Counted from the stretch's first letter, positions 31,851 through 48,900 are shown. The stretch: DNA of 64,000 bases from Megachile rotundata (GCF_050947335.1 NW_027473318.1:682001-746000); one strand, 5' to 3'. Notes: generated from the letters alone by a model not told the origin. Made by a program: numbers and translations.

Positions 31851-34445
31851 TCACAATCATACAATCATAATCATACAATTACAATCATACATCACAATCA
31901 TACAATCACAATCATACAATCGCAATCATACAATCACAATCATACAATCATAATCATACAATTACAATCATACATCACAATCATACAATCACAATCATAC
32001 AAACGCAATCATACAATCACAATCATACAATCACAATCATACAATCACAATCATACAATCACAATCATACAATCACAATCATACAATCACAATCATACAA
32101 TCACAATCATACAATCACAATCATACAATCACAATCATACAATCACAATCATACAATCACAATCATACAATCACAATCATACTATCTCAATCATACAATC
32201 ACAATCATACAATCACAATCATACAATCACAATCATACAATCACAATCATACAATCACAATCATACAATCACAATCATACAATCACAATCATACAATCAC
32301 AATCATACAATCACAATCATACAATCACAATCATACAATCACAATCATACGTTCAAAATCATGCAATCACAATCATACAATCACAATCATACAATCACAA
32401 TCATACAATCACAATCATACAATCACAATCATACAATCACAATCATACAATCACAATCATACAATCACAATCATACAATCACAATCATACAATCACAATC
32501 ATACTATCTCAATCATACAATCACAATCATACAATCACAATCATACAATCACAATCATACAATCACAATCATACAATCACAATCATGCAATCACAATCAT
32601 ACAATTATAATCATACAATCACAATCATTCAATCACAATCGTACAATCTCAATCGCACAGCCACAATCACACAGTCACACTCATACAATCACAATCATAC
32701 AATCACAATCATACAATCACAATGATACAATCGCAATCATACAATTACAATATCCCAAATACAATCTCCCAAATACAATCATACAATCACAATCATACAA
32801 TCACAATCATACAATCACAATCATACAATCACAATCATACAACCACAATCAGACAATCGCAAGCATACAATCACAATCATACAATCTCAATCATACAATC
32901 ACAATCATACAATCACAATCATACAATCATAATCATACTCTTACAATCATACATCACAATCATACAATCACAATCACACAATCACAATCATACTTTCACA
33001 ATCATACTATCACAATCATACAATCACAATCATACAATCACAATCATACAATCGCAATCATACAATTACAATATCCCAAATACAATCATACAATCACAAT
33101 CATACACTAACAATCATACAATCACAATCATACAATCACAATCATACAATCACAATCATACAATCACAATCATACAATCACAATCATACAATCACAATCA
33201 TACAATCACAATCATACTATCACAATCATACAATCACAATCATAGAATCACAATCGTAAATTCACAATCATACAATCACAATCATACAATCACAATCATA
33301 CAATCACAATCATACAATCACAATCATACAATCTCAATCATACAATCACAATCATACAATCATAATCATACAATTACAATCATACATCACAATCATACAA
33401 TCACAATCATACTTTCACAATCGTACAATCACAATCATACAATCACAAAAATACAATCATACTCATACAATCACAATCATACAATCGCAATCATACAATC
33501 ACAATCATACAATCATAATCATGCAATCACAATCATACGATCGCAATCATACAATCACAATCATACCATCACAATCATACAATCACAATCATACAATCAT
33601 AATAATACAATTACAATCATACATCACAATCATACAATCACAATCATACAATCGCAATCATACAATCACAATCATACAATCGCAATCATACAATTACAAT
33701 CTCCCAAATACAATCTCCCAAATACAATCTCCCAGATACAATCATACAATGACAATCATACAATCACAATCATACAATCATAATCATACAATTACAATCA
33801 TACATCAGAATCATACAATCACAATCATACAATCGCAATCATACAATCACAATCATACAATCGCAATCATACAATTACAATCTCCCAAATACAATCTCCC
33901 GAATACAATCTCCCAAATACAATCAGACAATCACAATCATACAATCACAATCATACAATCACAATCATACTATCACAATCATACAATCACAATCATACAA
34001 TCACAATCATACAATCACAATCATACAATCACAATCATACAATCACAATCATACAATCACAATCATACAATCGCATTCATACAATCGCAATCATACAATC
34101 ACAATCATACAATCGCAATCATACAATTACAATCTCCCAAATACAATCTCCCAAATACAATCACCCAAATACAATCATACAATCACAATCATACAATCAT
34201 AATCATACAATCACAATCATACAATCACAATCATACAATCACAATCATACTATCACAATAATACAATCACAATCATACAATCACAATCAGACAATCACAA
34301 TCATACAATCACAATCATACAATCACAATCATACAATCACAATCATACAATCACAATCATACAATCACAATCATACAATCACAATCATACAATCACAATC
34401 ATACAATCACAAAAATACAATCATAATCATACAATCACAATCATA
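31851..34445 (+). repeat. 2.6 kb tandem duplication, second copy
   Basis: Near-identical to 29.2-31.85 kb in order and type of variants. Visible differences include CAATTACAATC near 33,790 where the first copy has CAATCACAATC near 31,193. Similarity ends just after the shared CACAAAAATAC, where this copy continues with CGCAATC and the first with CACAATCATACAATCATAATC. This gives a sharp right breakpoint near 31,850/34,445. Confidence 0.82.
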
Positions 34446-35440
34446 CAATCGCAATCATACAATCACAATCATACAATCATAATCATGCAATCACAATCAT
34501 ACGATCGCAATCATACAATCACAATCATACCATCACAATCATACAATCACAATCATACAATCATAATCATACAATTACAATCATACATCACAATCATACA
34601 ATCACAATCATACAATCGCAATCATACAATCACAATCATACAATCACAATCATACAATCACAATCATACAACCACAATCAGACAATCACAATCATATAAT
34701 CACAATCATACAATCACAATTATGCAATCACAATCATACAATCGCATTCATACAATCGCAATCATACAATCACAATCATACAATCATGATCATACAATCA
34801 CAATCATACGATCGCAATCATACAATCACAATCATACCATCACAATCGTACAATCACAATCATACAATCATAATCATACAATTACAATCATACATCACAA
34901 TCATACAATTACAATCATACATCACAATCATACAATCACAATCATACAATCGCAATCATACAATCACAATCATACAATCGCAATCATACAATTACAATCT
35001 CCCAAATACAATCTCCCAAATACAATCTCCCAACTACAATCTCCCAAATACAATCATACAATCACAATCATACAATCACAATCATACAATCATAATCATA
35101 CAATTACAATCATACATCACAATCATACAATCACAATCATACAATCGCAATCATACAATCACAATCATACAATCGCAATCATACAATTACAATCTCCCAA
35201 ATACAATCTCCCAAATACAATCTCCCAAATACAATCATACAATCACAATCATACAATCACAATCATACAATCACAATCATATAATCACAATCATACTATC
35301 ACAATCATACAATCACAATCATACAATCACAATCATACAATCACAATCATACAATCACAATCATACAATCACAATCATACAATCACAATCATACAATCAC
35401 AATCATACATTCAAAATCATGCAATCACAATCATACAATC
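34446..35440 (+). repeat. Return of L-type sequence (matches 27.67-28.6 kb)
   Basis: Markers align with the end of L4 at an offset of 6,774: CGCAATC at 34,451/27,677, the CGATCG series at 34,485/27,711 and cassette C at 34,786/28,012. The same segment appears again at about 41.13-41.95 kb (offset 6,644; cassette C 41,430). One of the differences is CATCACAATCGTAC near 34,850. The 2.6 kb duplications and the following 3.5 kb blocks therefore sit between recurring L-type segments. Confidence 0.78.
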
Positions 35441-38400
35441 ACAATCATGCAATCACAATCATACAATTATAATCATACAATCACAATCATTCAATCACAA
35501 TCGTACAATCTCAATCGCACAACCACAATCACACAATCACACTCATACAATCACAATCATACAATCACAATCATACAATCACAATCATACAATCGCAATC
35601 ATACAAGTACAATATCCAAAATACAATCATACAATCACAATCATACAATCACAATCATACAATCACAATCATACAATCACAATCATACAATCGCATTCAT
35701 ACAATCGCAATCATACAATCACAATCATACAATCGCAATCATACAATTACAATCTCCCAAATACAATCTGACAAATACAATCACCCAAATACAATCATAC
35801 AATCACAATCATACAATCATAATCATACAATCACAATCATACAATCACAATCATACAATCACAATCATACCATCACAATCATACAATCACAATCATACAA
35901 TCATAATCATACAATTACAATCATACATCACAATCATACAATCACAATCATACAATCGCAATCATACAATCACAATCATACAATCACAATCATACAATCA
36001 CAAAAATACAATCATAATCATACAATCACAATCATACAATCGCAATCATACAATCACAATCATACAATCATAATCATGCAATCACAATCATACGATCGCA
36101 ATCATACAATCACAATCATACCATCACAATCATACAATCACAATCATACAATCATAATCATACAATTACAATCATACATCACAATCATACAATCACAATC
36201 ATACAATCGCAATCATACAATCACAATCATACAATCACAATCATACAATCACAATCATACAACCACAATCAGACAATCACAATCATACAATCACAATCAT
36301 ACAATCACAATTATGCAATCACAATCATACAATCGCATTCATACAATCGCAATCATACAATCACAATCATACAATCATGATCATACAATCACAATCATAC
36401 GATCGCAATCATACCATCACAATCATACCATCACAATCATACAATCACAATCATACAATCATAATCATACAATTACAATCATACATCACAATCATACAAT
36501 TACAATCATACATCACAATCATACAATCACAATCATACAATCATAATCATACAATTACAATCATACATCACAATCATACAATCACAATCATACAATCGCA
36601 ATCATACAATCACAATCATACAATCGCAATCATACAATTACAATCTCCCAAATACAATCTCCCAAATACAATCTCCCAGATACAATCATACAATGACAAT
36701 CATACAATCACAATCATACAATCATAATCATACAATTACAATCATACATCAGAATCATACAATCACAATCATACAATCGCAATCATACAATCACAATCAT
36801 ACAATCGCAATCATACAATTACAATCTCCCAAATACAATCTCCCGAATACAATCTCCCAAATACAATCATACAATAACAATCATACAATCACAATCATAC
36901 AATCACAATCATACTATCACAATCATACAATCACAATCATACAATCACAATCATACAATCACAATCATACAATCACAATCATACAATCACAATCATACAA
37001 TCACAATCATACAATCGCATTCATACAATCGCAATCATACAATCACAATCATACAATCGCAATCATACAATTACAATCTCCCAAATACAATCTCCCAAAT
37101 ACAATCACCCAAATACAATCATACAATCACAATCATACAATCATAATCATACAATCACAATCATACAATCACAATCATACAATCACAATCATACAATCAC
37201 AATCATACTATCACAATCATACAATCACAATCACACAATCACAATCAGACAATCTCAATCATACAATCACAATCATACAATCGCAATCATACAATCACAA
37301 TCATACAATCACAAAAATACAATCATAATCATACAATCACAATCATACAATCGCAATCATACAATCACAATCATACAATCATAATCATGCAATCACAATC
37401 ATACGATCACAATCATACAATCACAATCATACCATCACAATCATACAATCACAATCATACAATCACAATCATACAATCACAATCATATAATCACAATCAT
37501 ACTATCACAATCATACAATCACAATCATACAATCACAATCATACAATCACAATCATACAATCACAATCATACAATCACAATCATACAATCACAATCATAC
37601 AATCACAATCATACAATCACAATCATACAATCACAATCATACAATCACAATCATACATTCAAAATCATGCAATCACAATCATACAATCACAATCATGCAA
37701 TCACAATCATACAATTATAATCATACATCACAATCATACAATTACAATCATACATCACAATCATACAATCACAATCATACAATCATAATCATACAATTAC
37801 AATCATACATCACAATCATACAATCACAATCATACAATCGCAATCATACAATCACAATCATACAATCGCAATCATACAATTACAATCTCCCAAATACAAT
37901 CTCCCAAATACAATCTCCCAGATACAATCATACAATGACAATCATACAATCACAATCATACAATCATAATCATACAATTACAATCATACATCAGAATCAT
38001 ACAATCACAATCATACAATCGCAATCATACAATCACAATCATACAATCGCAATCATACAATTACAATCTCCCAAATACAATCTCCCGAATACAATCTCCC
38101 AAATACAATCATACAATAACAATCATACAATCACAATCATACAATCACAATCATACTATCACAATCATACAATCACAATCATACAATCACAATCATACAA
38201 TCACAATCATACAATCACAATCATACAATCACAATCATACAATCACAATCATACAATCGCATTCATACAATCGCAATCATACAATCACAATCATACAATC
38301 GCAATCATACAATTACAATCTCCCAAATACAATCTCCCAAATACAATCACCCAAATACAATCATACAATCACAATCATACAATCATAATCATACAATCAC

Positions 38401-38930
38401 AATCATACAATCACAATCATACAATCACAATCATACAATCACAATCATACTATCACAATCATACAATCACAATCACACAATCACAATCAGACAATCTCAA
38501 TCATACAATCACAATCATACAATCGCAATCATACAATCACAATCATACAATCACAAAAATACAATCATAATCATACAATCACAATCATACAATCGCAATC
38601 ATACAATCACAATCATACAATCATAATCATGCAATCACAATCATACGATCACAATCATACAATCACAATCATACCATCACAATCATACAATCACAATCAT
38701 ACAATCACAATCATACAATCACAATCCTATAATCACAATCATACTATCACAATCATACAATCACAATCATACAATCACAATCATACAATCACAATCATAC
38801 AATCACAATCATACAATCACAATCATACAATCACAATCATACAATCACAATCATACAATCACAATCATACAATCACAATCATACAATCACAATCATACAT
38901 TCAAAATCATGCAATCACAATCATACAATC
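35441..38930 (+). repeat. 3.5 kb HOR, first copy, with a nested 1,242-bp duplication
   Basis: Offset to the following copy is 3,490 at the CATGC of cassette A (35,447/38,937), 3,504 at the rare CAAGTACAATATCCAAAATAC (35,607/39,111) and at cassette C (36,377/39,881), and 3,490 at CAATGACAATC (36,693/40,183). CAAGTAC and CCAAAATAC occur together only in these two copies as far as I can see. The first copy is lengthened by the 1,242-bp tandem duplication annotated separately. Confidence 0.78.
36479..37720 (+). repeat. 1,242-bp tandem duplication, first copy
   Basis: Markers recur exactly 1,242 bp later: CAATGACAATC 36,693/37,935, CATGCAATC 37,387/38,629 and CATTCAAAATC 37,656/38,898. The copy ends inside cassette A: after CATGCAATC and CAATTATAATC, at about 37,720, the sequence jumps back to the CATACATC unit that opens this copy rather than continuing to CATTCAATC and CGTAC. 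That broken cassette is the duplication junction. Confidence 0.88.
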
Positions 38931-38962
38931 ACAATCATGCAATCACAATCATACAATTATAA
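37721..38962 (+). repeat. 1,242-bp tandem duplication, second copy
   Basis: Near-identical to 36,479-37,720. A visible substitution is CCTATAATC near 38,727 against CATATAATC near 37,485. Here the cassette A that ends the unit runs on intact (CATTCAATC, CGTAC, core at 39,006), so the second copy keeps the ancestral right flank and the first keeps the ancestral left flank. Confidence 0.87.
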
Positions 38963-41900
38963 TCATACAATCACAATCATTCAATCACAATCGTACAATC
39001 TCAATCGCACAACCACAATCACACAATCACACTCATACAATCACAATCATACAATCACAATCATACAATCACAATCATACAATCACAATCATACAATCGC
39101 AATCATACAAGTACAATATCCAAAATACAATCATACAATCACAATCATACAATCACAATCATACAATCACAATCATACAATCACAATCATACAATCGCAT
39201 TCATACAATCGCAATCATACAATCACAATCATACAATCGCAATCATACAATTACAATCTCCCAAATACAATCTGACAAATACAATCACCCAAATACAATC
39301 ATACAATCACAATCATACAATCATAATCATACAATCACAATCATACAATCACAATCATACAATCACAATCATACCATCACAATCATACAATCACAATCAT
39401 ACAATCATAATCATACAATTACAATCATACATCACAATCATACAATCACAATCATACAATCGCAATCATACAATCACAATCATACAATCACAATCATACA
39501 ATCACAAAAATACAATCATAATCATACAATCACAATCATACAATCGCAATCATACAATCACAATCATACAATCATAATCATGCAATCACAATCATACGAT
39601 CGCAATCATACAATCACAATCATACCATCACAATCATACAATCACAATCATACAATCATAATCATACAATTACAATCATACATCACAATCATACAATCAC
39701 AATCATACAATCGCAATCATACAATCACAATCATACAATCACAATCATACAATCACAATCATACAACCACAATCAGACAATCACAATCATACAATCACAA
39801 TCATACAATCACAATTATGCAATCACAATCATACAATCGCATTCATACAATCGCAATCATACAATCACAATCATACAATCATGATCATACAATCACAATC
39901 ATACGATCGCAATCATACCATCACAATCATACCATCACAATCATACAATCACAATCATACAATCATAATCATACAATTACAATCATACATCACAATCATA
40001 CAATTACAATCATACATCACAATCATACAATCACAATCATACAATCATAATCATACAATTACAATCATACATCACAATCATACAATCACAATCATACAAT
40101 CGCAATCATACAATCACAATCATACAATCGCAATCATACAATTACAATCTCCCAAATACAATCTCCCAGATACAATCATACAATGACAATCATACAATCA
40201 CAATCATACAATCATAATCATACAATTACAATCATACATCAGAATCATACAATCACAATCATACAATCGCAATCATACAATCACAATCATACAATCGCAA
40301 TCATACAATTACAATCTCCCAAATACAATCTCCCGAATACAATCTCCCAAATACAATCATACAATAACAATCATACAATCACAATCATACAATCACAATC
40401 ATACTATCACAATCATACAATCACAATCATACAATCACAATTATACAATCACAATCATACAATCACAATCATACAATCACAATCATACATTCAAAATCAT
40501 GCAATCACAATCATACAATCACAATCATGCAATCACAATCATACAATTATAATCATACAATCACAATCATTCAATCACAATCGTACAATCTCAATCGCAC
40601 AACCACAATCACACAATCACACTCATACAATCACAATCATACAATCACAATCATACAATCGCAATCATACAATTACAATATCCCAAATACAATCATAAAA
40701 TCACAATCATACAATCACAATCATACAATCACAATCATACAATCACAATCATACAATCGCATTCATACAATCGCAATCATACAATCACAATCATACAATC
40801 GCAATCATACAATTACAATCTCCCAAATACAATCTCCCAAATACAATCACCCAAATACAATCATACAATCACAATCATACAATCATAATCATACAATCAC
40901 AATCATACAATCACAATCATACAATCACAATCATACAATCACAATCATACTATCACAATCATACAATCACAATCACACAATCACAATCAGACAATCTCAA
41001 TCATACAATCACAATCATACAATCGCAATCATACAATCACAATCATACAATCACAAAAATACAATCATAATCATACAATCACAATCATACAATCGCAATC
41101 ATACAATCACAATCATACAATCATAATCATGCAATCACAATCATACGATCACAATCATACAATCACAATCATACCATCACAATCATACAATCACAATCAT
41201 ACAATCATAATCATACAATTACAATCATACATCACAATCATACAATCACAATCATACAATCGCAATCATACAATCACAATCATACAATCACAATCATACA
41301 ATCACAATCATACAACCACAATCAGACAATCACAATCATACAATCACAATCATACAATCACAATTATGCAATCACAATCATACAATCGCATTCATACAAT
41401 CGCAATCATACAATCACAATCATACAATCATGATCATACAATCACAATCATACGATCGCAATCATACAATCACAATCATACCATCACAATCATACAATCA
41501 GAATCATACAATCATAATCATACAATTACAATCATACATCACAATCATACAATCACAATCATACAATCGCAATCATACAATCACAATCATACAATCGCAA
41601 TCATACAATTACAATCTCCCAAATACAATCTCCCAAATACAATCTCCCAACTACAATCTCCCAAATACAATCATACAATCACAATCATACAATCACAATC
41701 ATACAATCATAATCATACAATTACAATCATACATCACAATCATACAATCACAATCATACAATCGCAATCATACAATCACAATCATACAATCGCAATCATA
41801 CAATTACAATCTCCCAAATACAATCTCCCAAATACAATCTCCCAAATACAATCATACAATCACAATCATACAATCACAATCATACAATCACAATCATACA

Positions 41901-42057
41901 ATCACAATCATACAATCACAATCATACAATCACAATCATACAATCACAATCATACTATCACAATCATACAATCACAATCATACAATCACAATCATATAAT
42001 CACAATCATACAATCACAATCATACAACCACAATCATACAATCACAATCATACAATC
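38963..42057 (+). repeat. 3.5 kb HOR second copy and transition
   Basis: To about 40.4 kb this follows 35.4-36.9 kb at offsets of 3,490-3,504. It then carries cassette A at 40,596, CCCAAATACAATCATAAAATC near 40,690, a CGCATTC series, TCCC clusters, and from 41,129 the L-type segment with cassette C at 41,430 (41,129-41,950 matches 34,485-35,300 at an offset of 6,644). From about 41.85 kb it is mostly consensus until it meets the cassette B block at 42,058. Confidence 0.72.
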
Positions 42058-42652
42058 ACAATCATACAATCACAATCATACAATCACAATCATACAATCA
42101 CAATCATACAATCACAATCATACAATCACAATCATACAATCGCAATCATACAATCACAATCATACTATCACAATCATACTATCACAATCATACAATCACA
42201 CTCATACAATCACAATCATACAATCACAATCATACAACCACAATCATACAATCGCAATCATACATTCAAAATCATGCAATCACAATCATACAATCACAAT
42301 CATGCTATCACAATCATACAATCAGAATCATACAATCACAATCATTCAATAACAATCGTACAATCACAATCGTTCAATCACAATCGCACAACCACAATCA
42401 GACAATCACACTCATACAATCACAATCATACAATCACAATCATACAATCACAATCATAGCATCACAATCATACTTTCACAATCATACAATCACAATCATA
42501 CAATCACAATCATACAATCACAGTCATACAATCACAATCATACAATCACAATCGTACTATCACAATCATACAATCACAATCATACAATCACAATCATACA
42601 ATCACAATCATACAATCATAATCATACAATCACAATCATACAATCACAATCA
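42058..42652 (+). repeat. Cassette B block, paralogue of the window start
   Basis: Aligned with 1-595 at offset 42,057 (see that entry). It contains CGCAATC at 42,141, two TACTATC units, CATTCAAAATCATGC near 42,266-42,275, CATGCTATC, CATTCAATAAC, CGTTC and CATAGCATC. After 42,652 it enters CAATTACAATCTCCC and the CCCAGATAC cluster, the usual right neighbour of cassette B in the 7.56 kb HOR. A CACTCATAC near 42,200 is a private difference from the copy at the window start. Confidence 0.85.
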
Positions 42653-43080
42653 TACAATTACAATCTCCCAAATACAATCTCCCAAATACAATCTCCCAGA
42701 TACAATCATACAATGACAATCATACAATCACAATCATACAATCATAATCATACAATTACAATCATACATCAGAATCATACAATCACAATCATACAATCGC
42801 AATCATACAATTACAATCTCCCAAATACAATCTCCCAAATACAATCTCCCAAATACAATCATACAATCACAATCATACAATCACAATCATACAATCACAA
42901 TCATACAATCACAATCATACAATCACAATCATACAATTATAATCATACAATCACAATCATTCAATCACAATCGTACAATCTCAATCGCACAACCACAATC
43001 ACACAATCACACTCATACAATCACAATCATACAATCACAATCATACAATCACAAAAATACAATCATAATCATACAATCAC

Positions 43081-45920
43081 AATCATACAATCGCAATCAT
43101 ACAATCACAATCATACAATCATAATCATGCAATCACAATCATACGATCGCAATCATACAATCACAATCATACCATCACAATCATACAATCACAATCATAC
43201 AATCATAATCATACAATTACAATCATACATCACAATCATACAATCACAATCATACAATCGCAATCATACAATCACAATCATACAATCATAATCATACAAT
43301 TACAATCATACATCACAATCATACAATCACAATCATACAAACGCAATCATACAATCACAATCATACAATCACAATCATACAATCACAATCATACAATCAC
43401 AATCATACAATCACAATCATACAATCACAATCATACAATCACAATCATACAATCACAATCATACAATCACAATCATACAATCACAATCATACAATCACAA
43501 TCATACAATCACAATCATACTATCTCAATCATACAATCACAATCATACAATCACAATCATACAATCACAATCATACAATCACAATCATACAATCACAATC
43601 ATACAACCACAATCATACAATCACAATCATACAATCACAATCATACAATCACAATCATACGTTCAAAATCATACGATCGCAATCATACAATCACAATCAT
43701 ACCATCACAATCATGCAATCACAATCATACAATCACAATCATACAATCACAATCATTCAATCACAATCATACAATCGCAATCATACAATCACAATCATAC
43801 AATCGCAATCATACAATCATAATCATGCAATCACAATCATACGATCGCAATCATACAATCACAATCATACCATCACAATCATGCAATCACAATCATACAA
43901 TTATAATCATACAATCACAATCATTCAATCACAATCATACAATCGCAATCATACAATCACAATCATACAATCGCAATCATACAATTACAATCTCCCAAAT
44001 ACAATCTCCCAAATACAATCACCCAAATACAATCACCCAAATACAATCATACAATCACAATCATACAATCATAATCATACAATCACAATCATACAATCAC
44101 AATCATACAATCACAATCATACAATCACAATCATACAATCACAATCATACAATCACAATCATACAATCACAATCATACAATCACAATCATACAATCACAA
44201 TCATACAATCACAATCATACAATCACAATCATACTATCTCAATCATACAATCACAATCATACAATCACAATCATACAATCACAATCATACAATCACAATC
44301 ATACAATCACAATCATACAATCACAATCATACAATCACAATCATACAATCACAATCATACGTTCAAAATCATGCAATCACAATCATACAATCACAATCAT
44401 ACAATCACAATCATACAATCACAATCATACAATCACAATCATACAATCGCAATCATACAATCGCAATCATACAATCACAATCATACGATCGCAATCATAC
44501 AATCACAATCATACCATCACAATCATGCAATCACAATCATACAATTACAATCATACAATCACAATCATTCAATCACAATCATACAATCGCAATCATACAA
44601 TCACAATCATACAATCGCAATCATACAATTACAATCTCCCAAATACAATCTCCCAAATACAATCACCCAAATACAATCATACAATCACAATCATACAATC
44701 ACAATCATACAATCACAATCATACAATCACAATCATACAATCACAATCATACAATCGCAATCATACAATCACAATCATACTATCACAATCATACTATCAC
44801 AATCATACAATCACAATCATACAATCACAATCATACAATCACAATCATACAACCACAATCATACAATCGCAATCATACATTCAAAATCATGCAATCACAA
44901 TCATACAATCACAATCATGCTATCACAATCATACAATCAGAATCATACAATCACAATCATTCAATAACAATCGTACAATCACAATCGTTCAATCACAATC
45001 GTACAACCACAATCAGACAATCACACTCATACAATCACTATCATACAATCACAATCATACAATCACAATCATAGCATCACAATCATACTTTCACAATCAT
45101 ACAATCACAATCATACAATCACAGTCATACAATCACAATCATACAATCACAATCGTACTATCACAATCATACAATCACAATCATACAATCACAATCATAC
45201 AATCACAATCATACAATCATAATCATACAATCACAATCATACAATCACAATCATACAATCACAATCATAGCATCACAATCATACTTTCACAATCATACAA
45301 TCACAATCATACAATCACAATCATACAATCACAGTCATACAATCACAATCATACAATCACAATCGTACTATCACAATCATACAATCACAATCATACAATT
45401 ACAATCTCCCAAATACAATCTCCCAAATACAATCTCCCAGATACAATCATACAATGACAATCATACAATCACAATCATACAATCATAATCATACAATTAC
45501 AATCATACATCAGAATCATACAATCACAATCATACAATCGCAATCATACAATCACAATCATACAATCGCAATCATACAATTACAATCTCCCAAATACAAT
45601 CTCCCGAATACAATCTCCCAAATACAATCATACAATCACAATCATACAATCACAATCATACAATCACAATCATACAATCACAATCATACTATCACAATCA
45701 TACAATCACAATCATACAATCACAATCATACAATCACAATCATACAATCACAATCATACAATCACAATCATACATTCAAAATCATGCAATCACAATCATA
45801 CAATCACAATCATGCAATCACAATCATACAATTATAATCATACAATCACAATCATTCAATCACAATCGTACAATCTCAATCGCACAACCACAATCACACA
45901 ATCACACTCATACAATCACA
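43081..45920 (+). repeat. 7.56 kb HOR core, copy P1
   Basis: First of three copies of a core in exact 7,560-bp register (540 x 14). The CGTTCAAAATCATACGATCGC junction is at 43,660, 51,220 and 58,780. The line beginning at 43,081 is identical to that at 50,641. After the junction come a CATGCAATC series, TCCC and CACCC clusters, a long consensus run, a second CGTTC, cassette B (44,756-45,075), CATAGCATC-CATACTTTC units, the CCCAGATAC cluster and cassette A (45,881). P1 lacks P2/P3 features such as CATAGAATC near 51,891 and is about 42 bp shorter by about 44.5 kb. Confidence 0.85.
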
Positions 45921-48900
45921 ATCATACAATCACAATCATACAATCGCAATCATACAATTACAATATCCCAAATACAATCATACAATCACAATCATACAAT
46001 CACAATCATACAATCACAATCATACAATCACAATCATACAATCGCATTCATACAATCGCAATCATACAATCACAATCATACAATCGCAATCATACAATTA
46101 CAATCTCCCAAATACAATCTGACAAATACAATCACCCAAATACAATCATACAATCACAATCATACAATCACAATCATACAATCACAATCATACTATCACA
46201 ATCATACAATCACAATCATACAATCACAATCAGACAATCACAATCATACAATCACAATCATACAATCACAATCATACAATCACAATCATACAATCACAAA
46301 AATACAATCATAATCATACAATCACAATCATACAATCGCAATCATACAATCACAATCATACAATCATAATCATGCAATCACAATCATACGATCGCAATCA
46401 TACAATCACAATCATACCATCACAATCATACAATCACAATCATACAATCATAATCATACAATTACAATCATACATCACAATCATACAATCACAATCATAC
46501 AATCGCAATCATACAATCACAATCATACAATCACAATCATACAATCACAATCATACAATCACAATCATACAACCACAATCAGGCAATCACAATCATACAA
46601 TCACAATCATACAATCACAATTATGCAATCACAATCATACAATCGCATTCATACAATCGCAATCATACAATCACAATCATACAATCATGATCATACAATC
46701 ACAATCATACGATCGCAATCATACAATCACAATCATACCATCACAATCATACAATCACAATCATACAATCATAATCATACAATTACAATCATACATCACA
46801 ATCATACAATTACAATCATACATCACAATCATACAATCACAATCATACAATCGCAATCATACAATCACAATCATACGATCGCAATCATACAATTACCATC
46901 TCCCAAATACAATCTCCCAAATACAATCTCCCAACTACAATCTCCCAAATACAATCATACAATCACAATCATACAATCACAATCATACAATCACAATCAT
47001 ACAATCATAATCATACAATTACAATCATACATCACAATCATACAATCACAATCATACAATCGCAATCATACAATCACAATCATACAATCGCAATCATACA
47101 ATTACAATCTCCCAAATACAATCTCCCAAATACAATCTCCCAAATACAATCATACAATCACAATCATACAATCACAATCATACAATCACAATCATACAAT
47201 CACAATCATACTATCACAATCATACAATCACAATCATACAATCACAATCATACAATCACAATCATACAATCACAATCATACAATCACAATCATACAATCA
47301 CAATCATACATTCAAAATCATGCAATCACAATCATACAATCACAATCATGCAATCACAATCATACAATTATAATCATACAATCACAATCATTCAATCACA
47401 ATCGTACAATCTCAATCGCACAACCACAATCACACAATCACACTCATACAATCACAATCATACAATCACAATCATACAATCACAAAAATACAATCATAAT
47501 CATACAATCACAATCATACAATCGCAATCATACAATCACAATCATACAATCACAATCATACAATCACAATCATACAATCACAATCATACAATCACAATCA
47601 TACAATCACAATCATACAATCACAATCATACAATCACAATCATACAATCACAATCATACAATCACAATCATACAACCACAATCAGACAATCGCAAGCATA
47701 AAATCACAATCATACGATCTCAATCATACAATCACAATCATACAATCACAATCATACAATCATAATCATACAATTACAATCATACATCACAATCATACAA
47801 TCACAATCACACAATCACAATCATACTTTCACAATCATACTATCACAATCATACAATCACAATCATACAATCACAATCATACAATCGCAATCATACAATT
47901 ACAATATCCCAAATACAATCATACAATCACAATCATACACTCACAATCATACAATCACAATCATACAATCACAATCATACAATCACAATCATACAATCAC
48001 AATCATACAATCACAATCATACAATCACAATCATACTTTCACAATCATACAATCACAATCATACAATCACAATCATACAATCACAGTCATACAATCACAG
48101 TCATACAATCACAATCATACTATCACAATCATACAATCACAATCATAGAATCACAATCGTAAATTCACAATCATACAATCACAATCATACAATCACAATC
48201 ATACAATCACAATCATACAATCACAATCATACAATCACAATCATACAATCACATTCATACAATCGCAAGCATACAATCACAATCATACAATCTCAATCAT
48301 ACAATCACAATCATACAATCATAATCATACAATTACAATCATACATCACAATCATACAATCACAATCATACAATCGCAATCATACAATTACAATATCCCA
48401 AATACAATCTCCCAAATACAATCATACAATCACAATCATACAATCACAATCATACAATCACAATCATACAATCACAATCATACAATCACAATCATACAAT
48501 CACAATCATACAATCACAATCATACAATCGCATTCATACAATCGCAATCATACAATCACAATCATACAATCGCAATCATACAATTACAATCTCCCAAATA
48601 CAATCTCCAAAATACAATCACCCAAATACAATCATACAATCACAATCATACAATCATAATCATACAATCACAATCATACAATCACAATCATACTCTCACA
48701 ATCATACAATCACAATCATACAATCACAAAAATACAATCATAATCATACAATCACAATCATACAATCACAATCATACAATCATAATCATACAATTACAAT
48801 CATACATCACAATCATACAATCACAATCATACAATCGCAATCATACAATCACAATCATACAATCGCAATCATACAATTACAATCTCCCAAATACAATCTC

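Noticed and set aside
37700..37740. Possible transposon or retroelement insertion at the broken cassette A
   Set aside because: Both sides are satellite and the break is explained fully by the 1,242-bp tandem duplication junction. There is no foreign sequence or target-site duplication.
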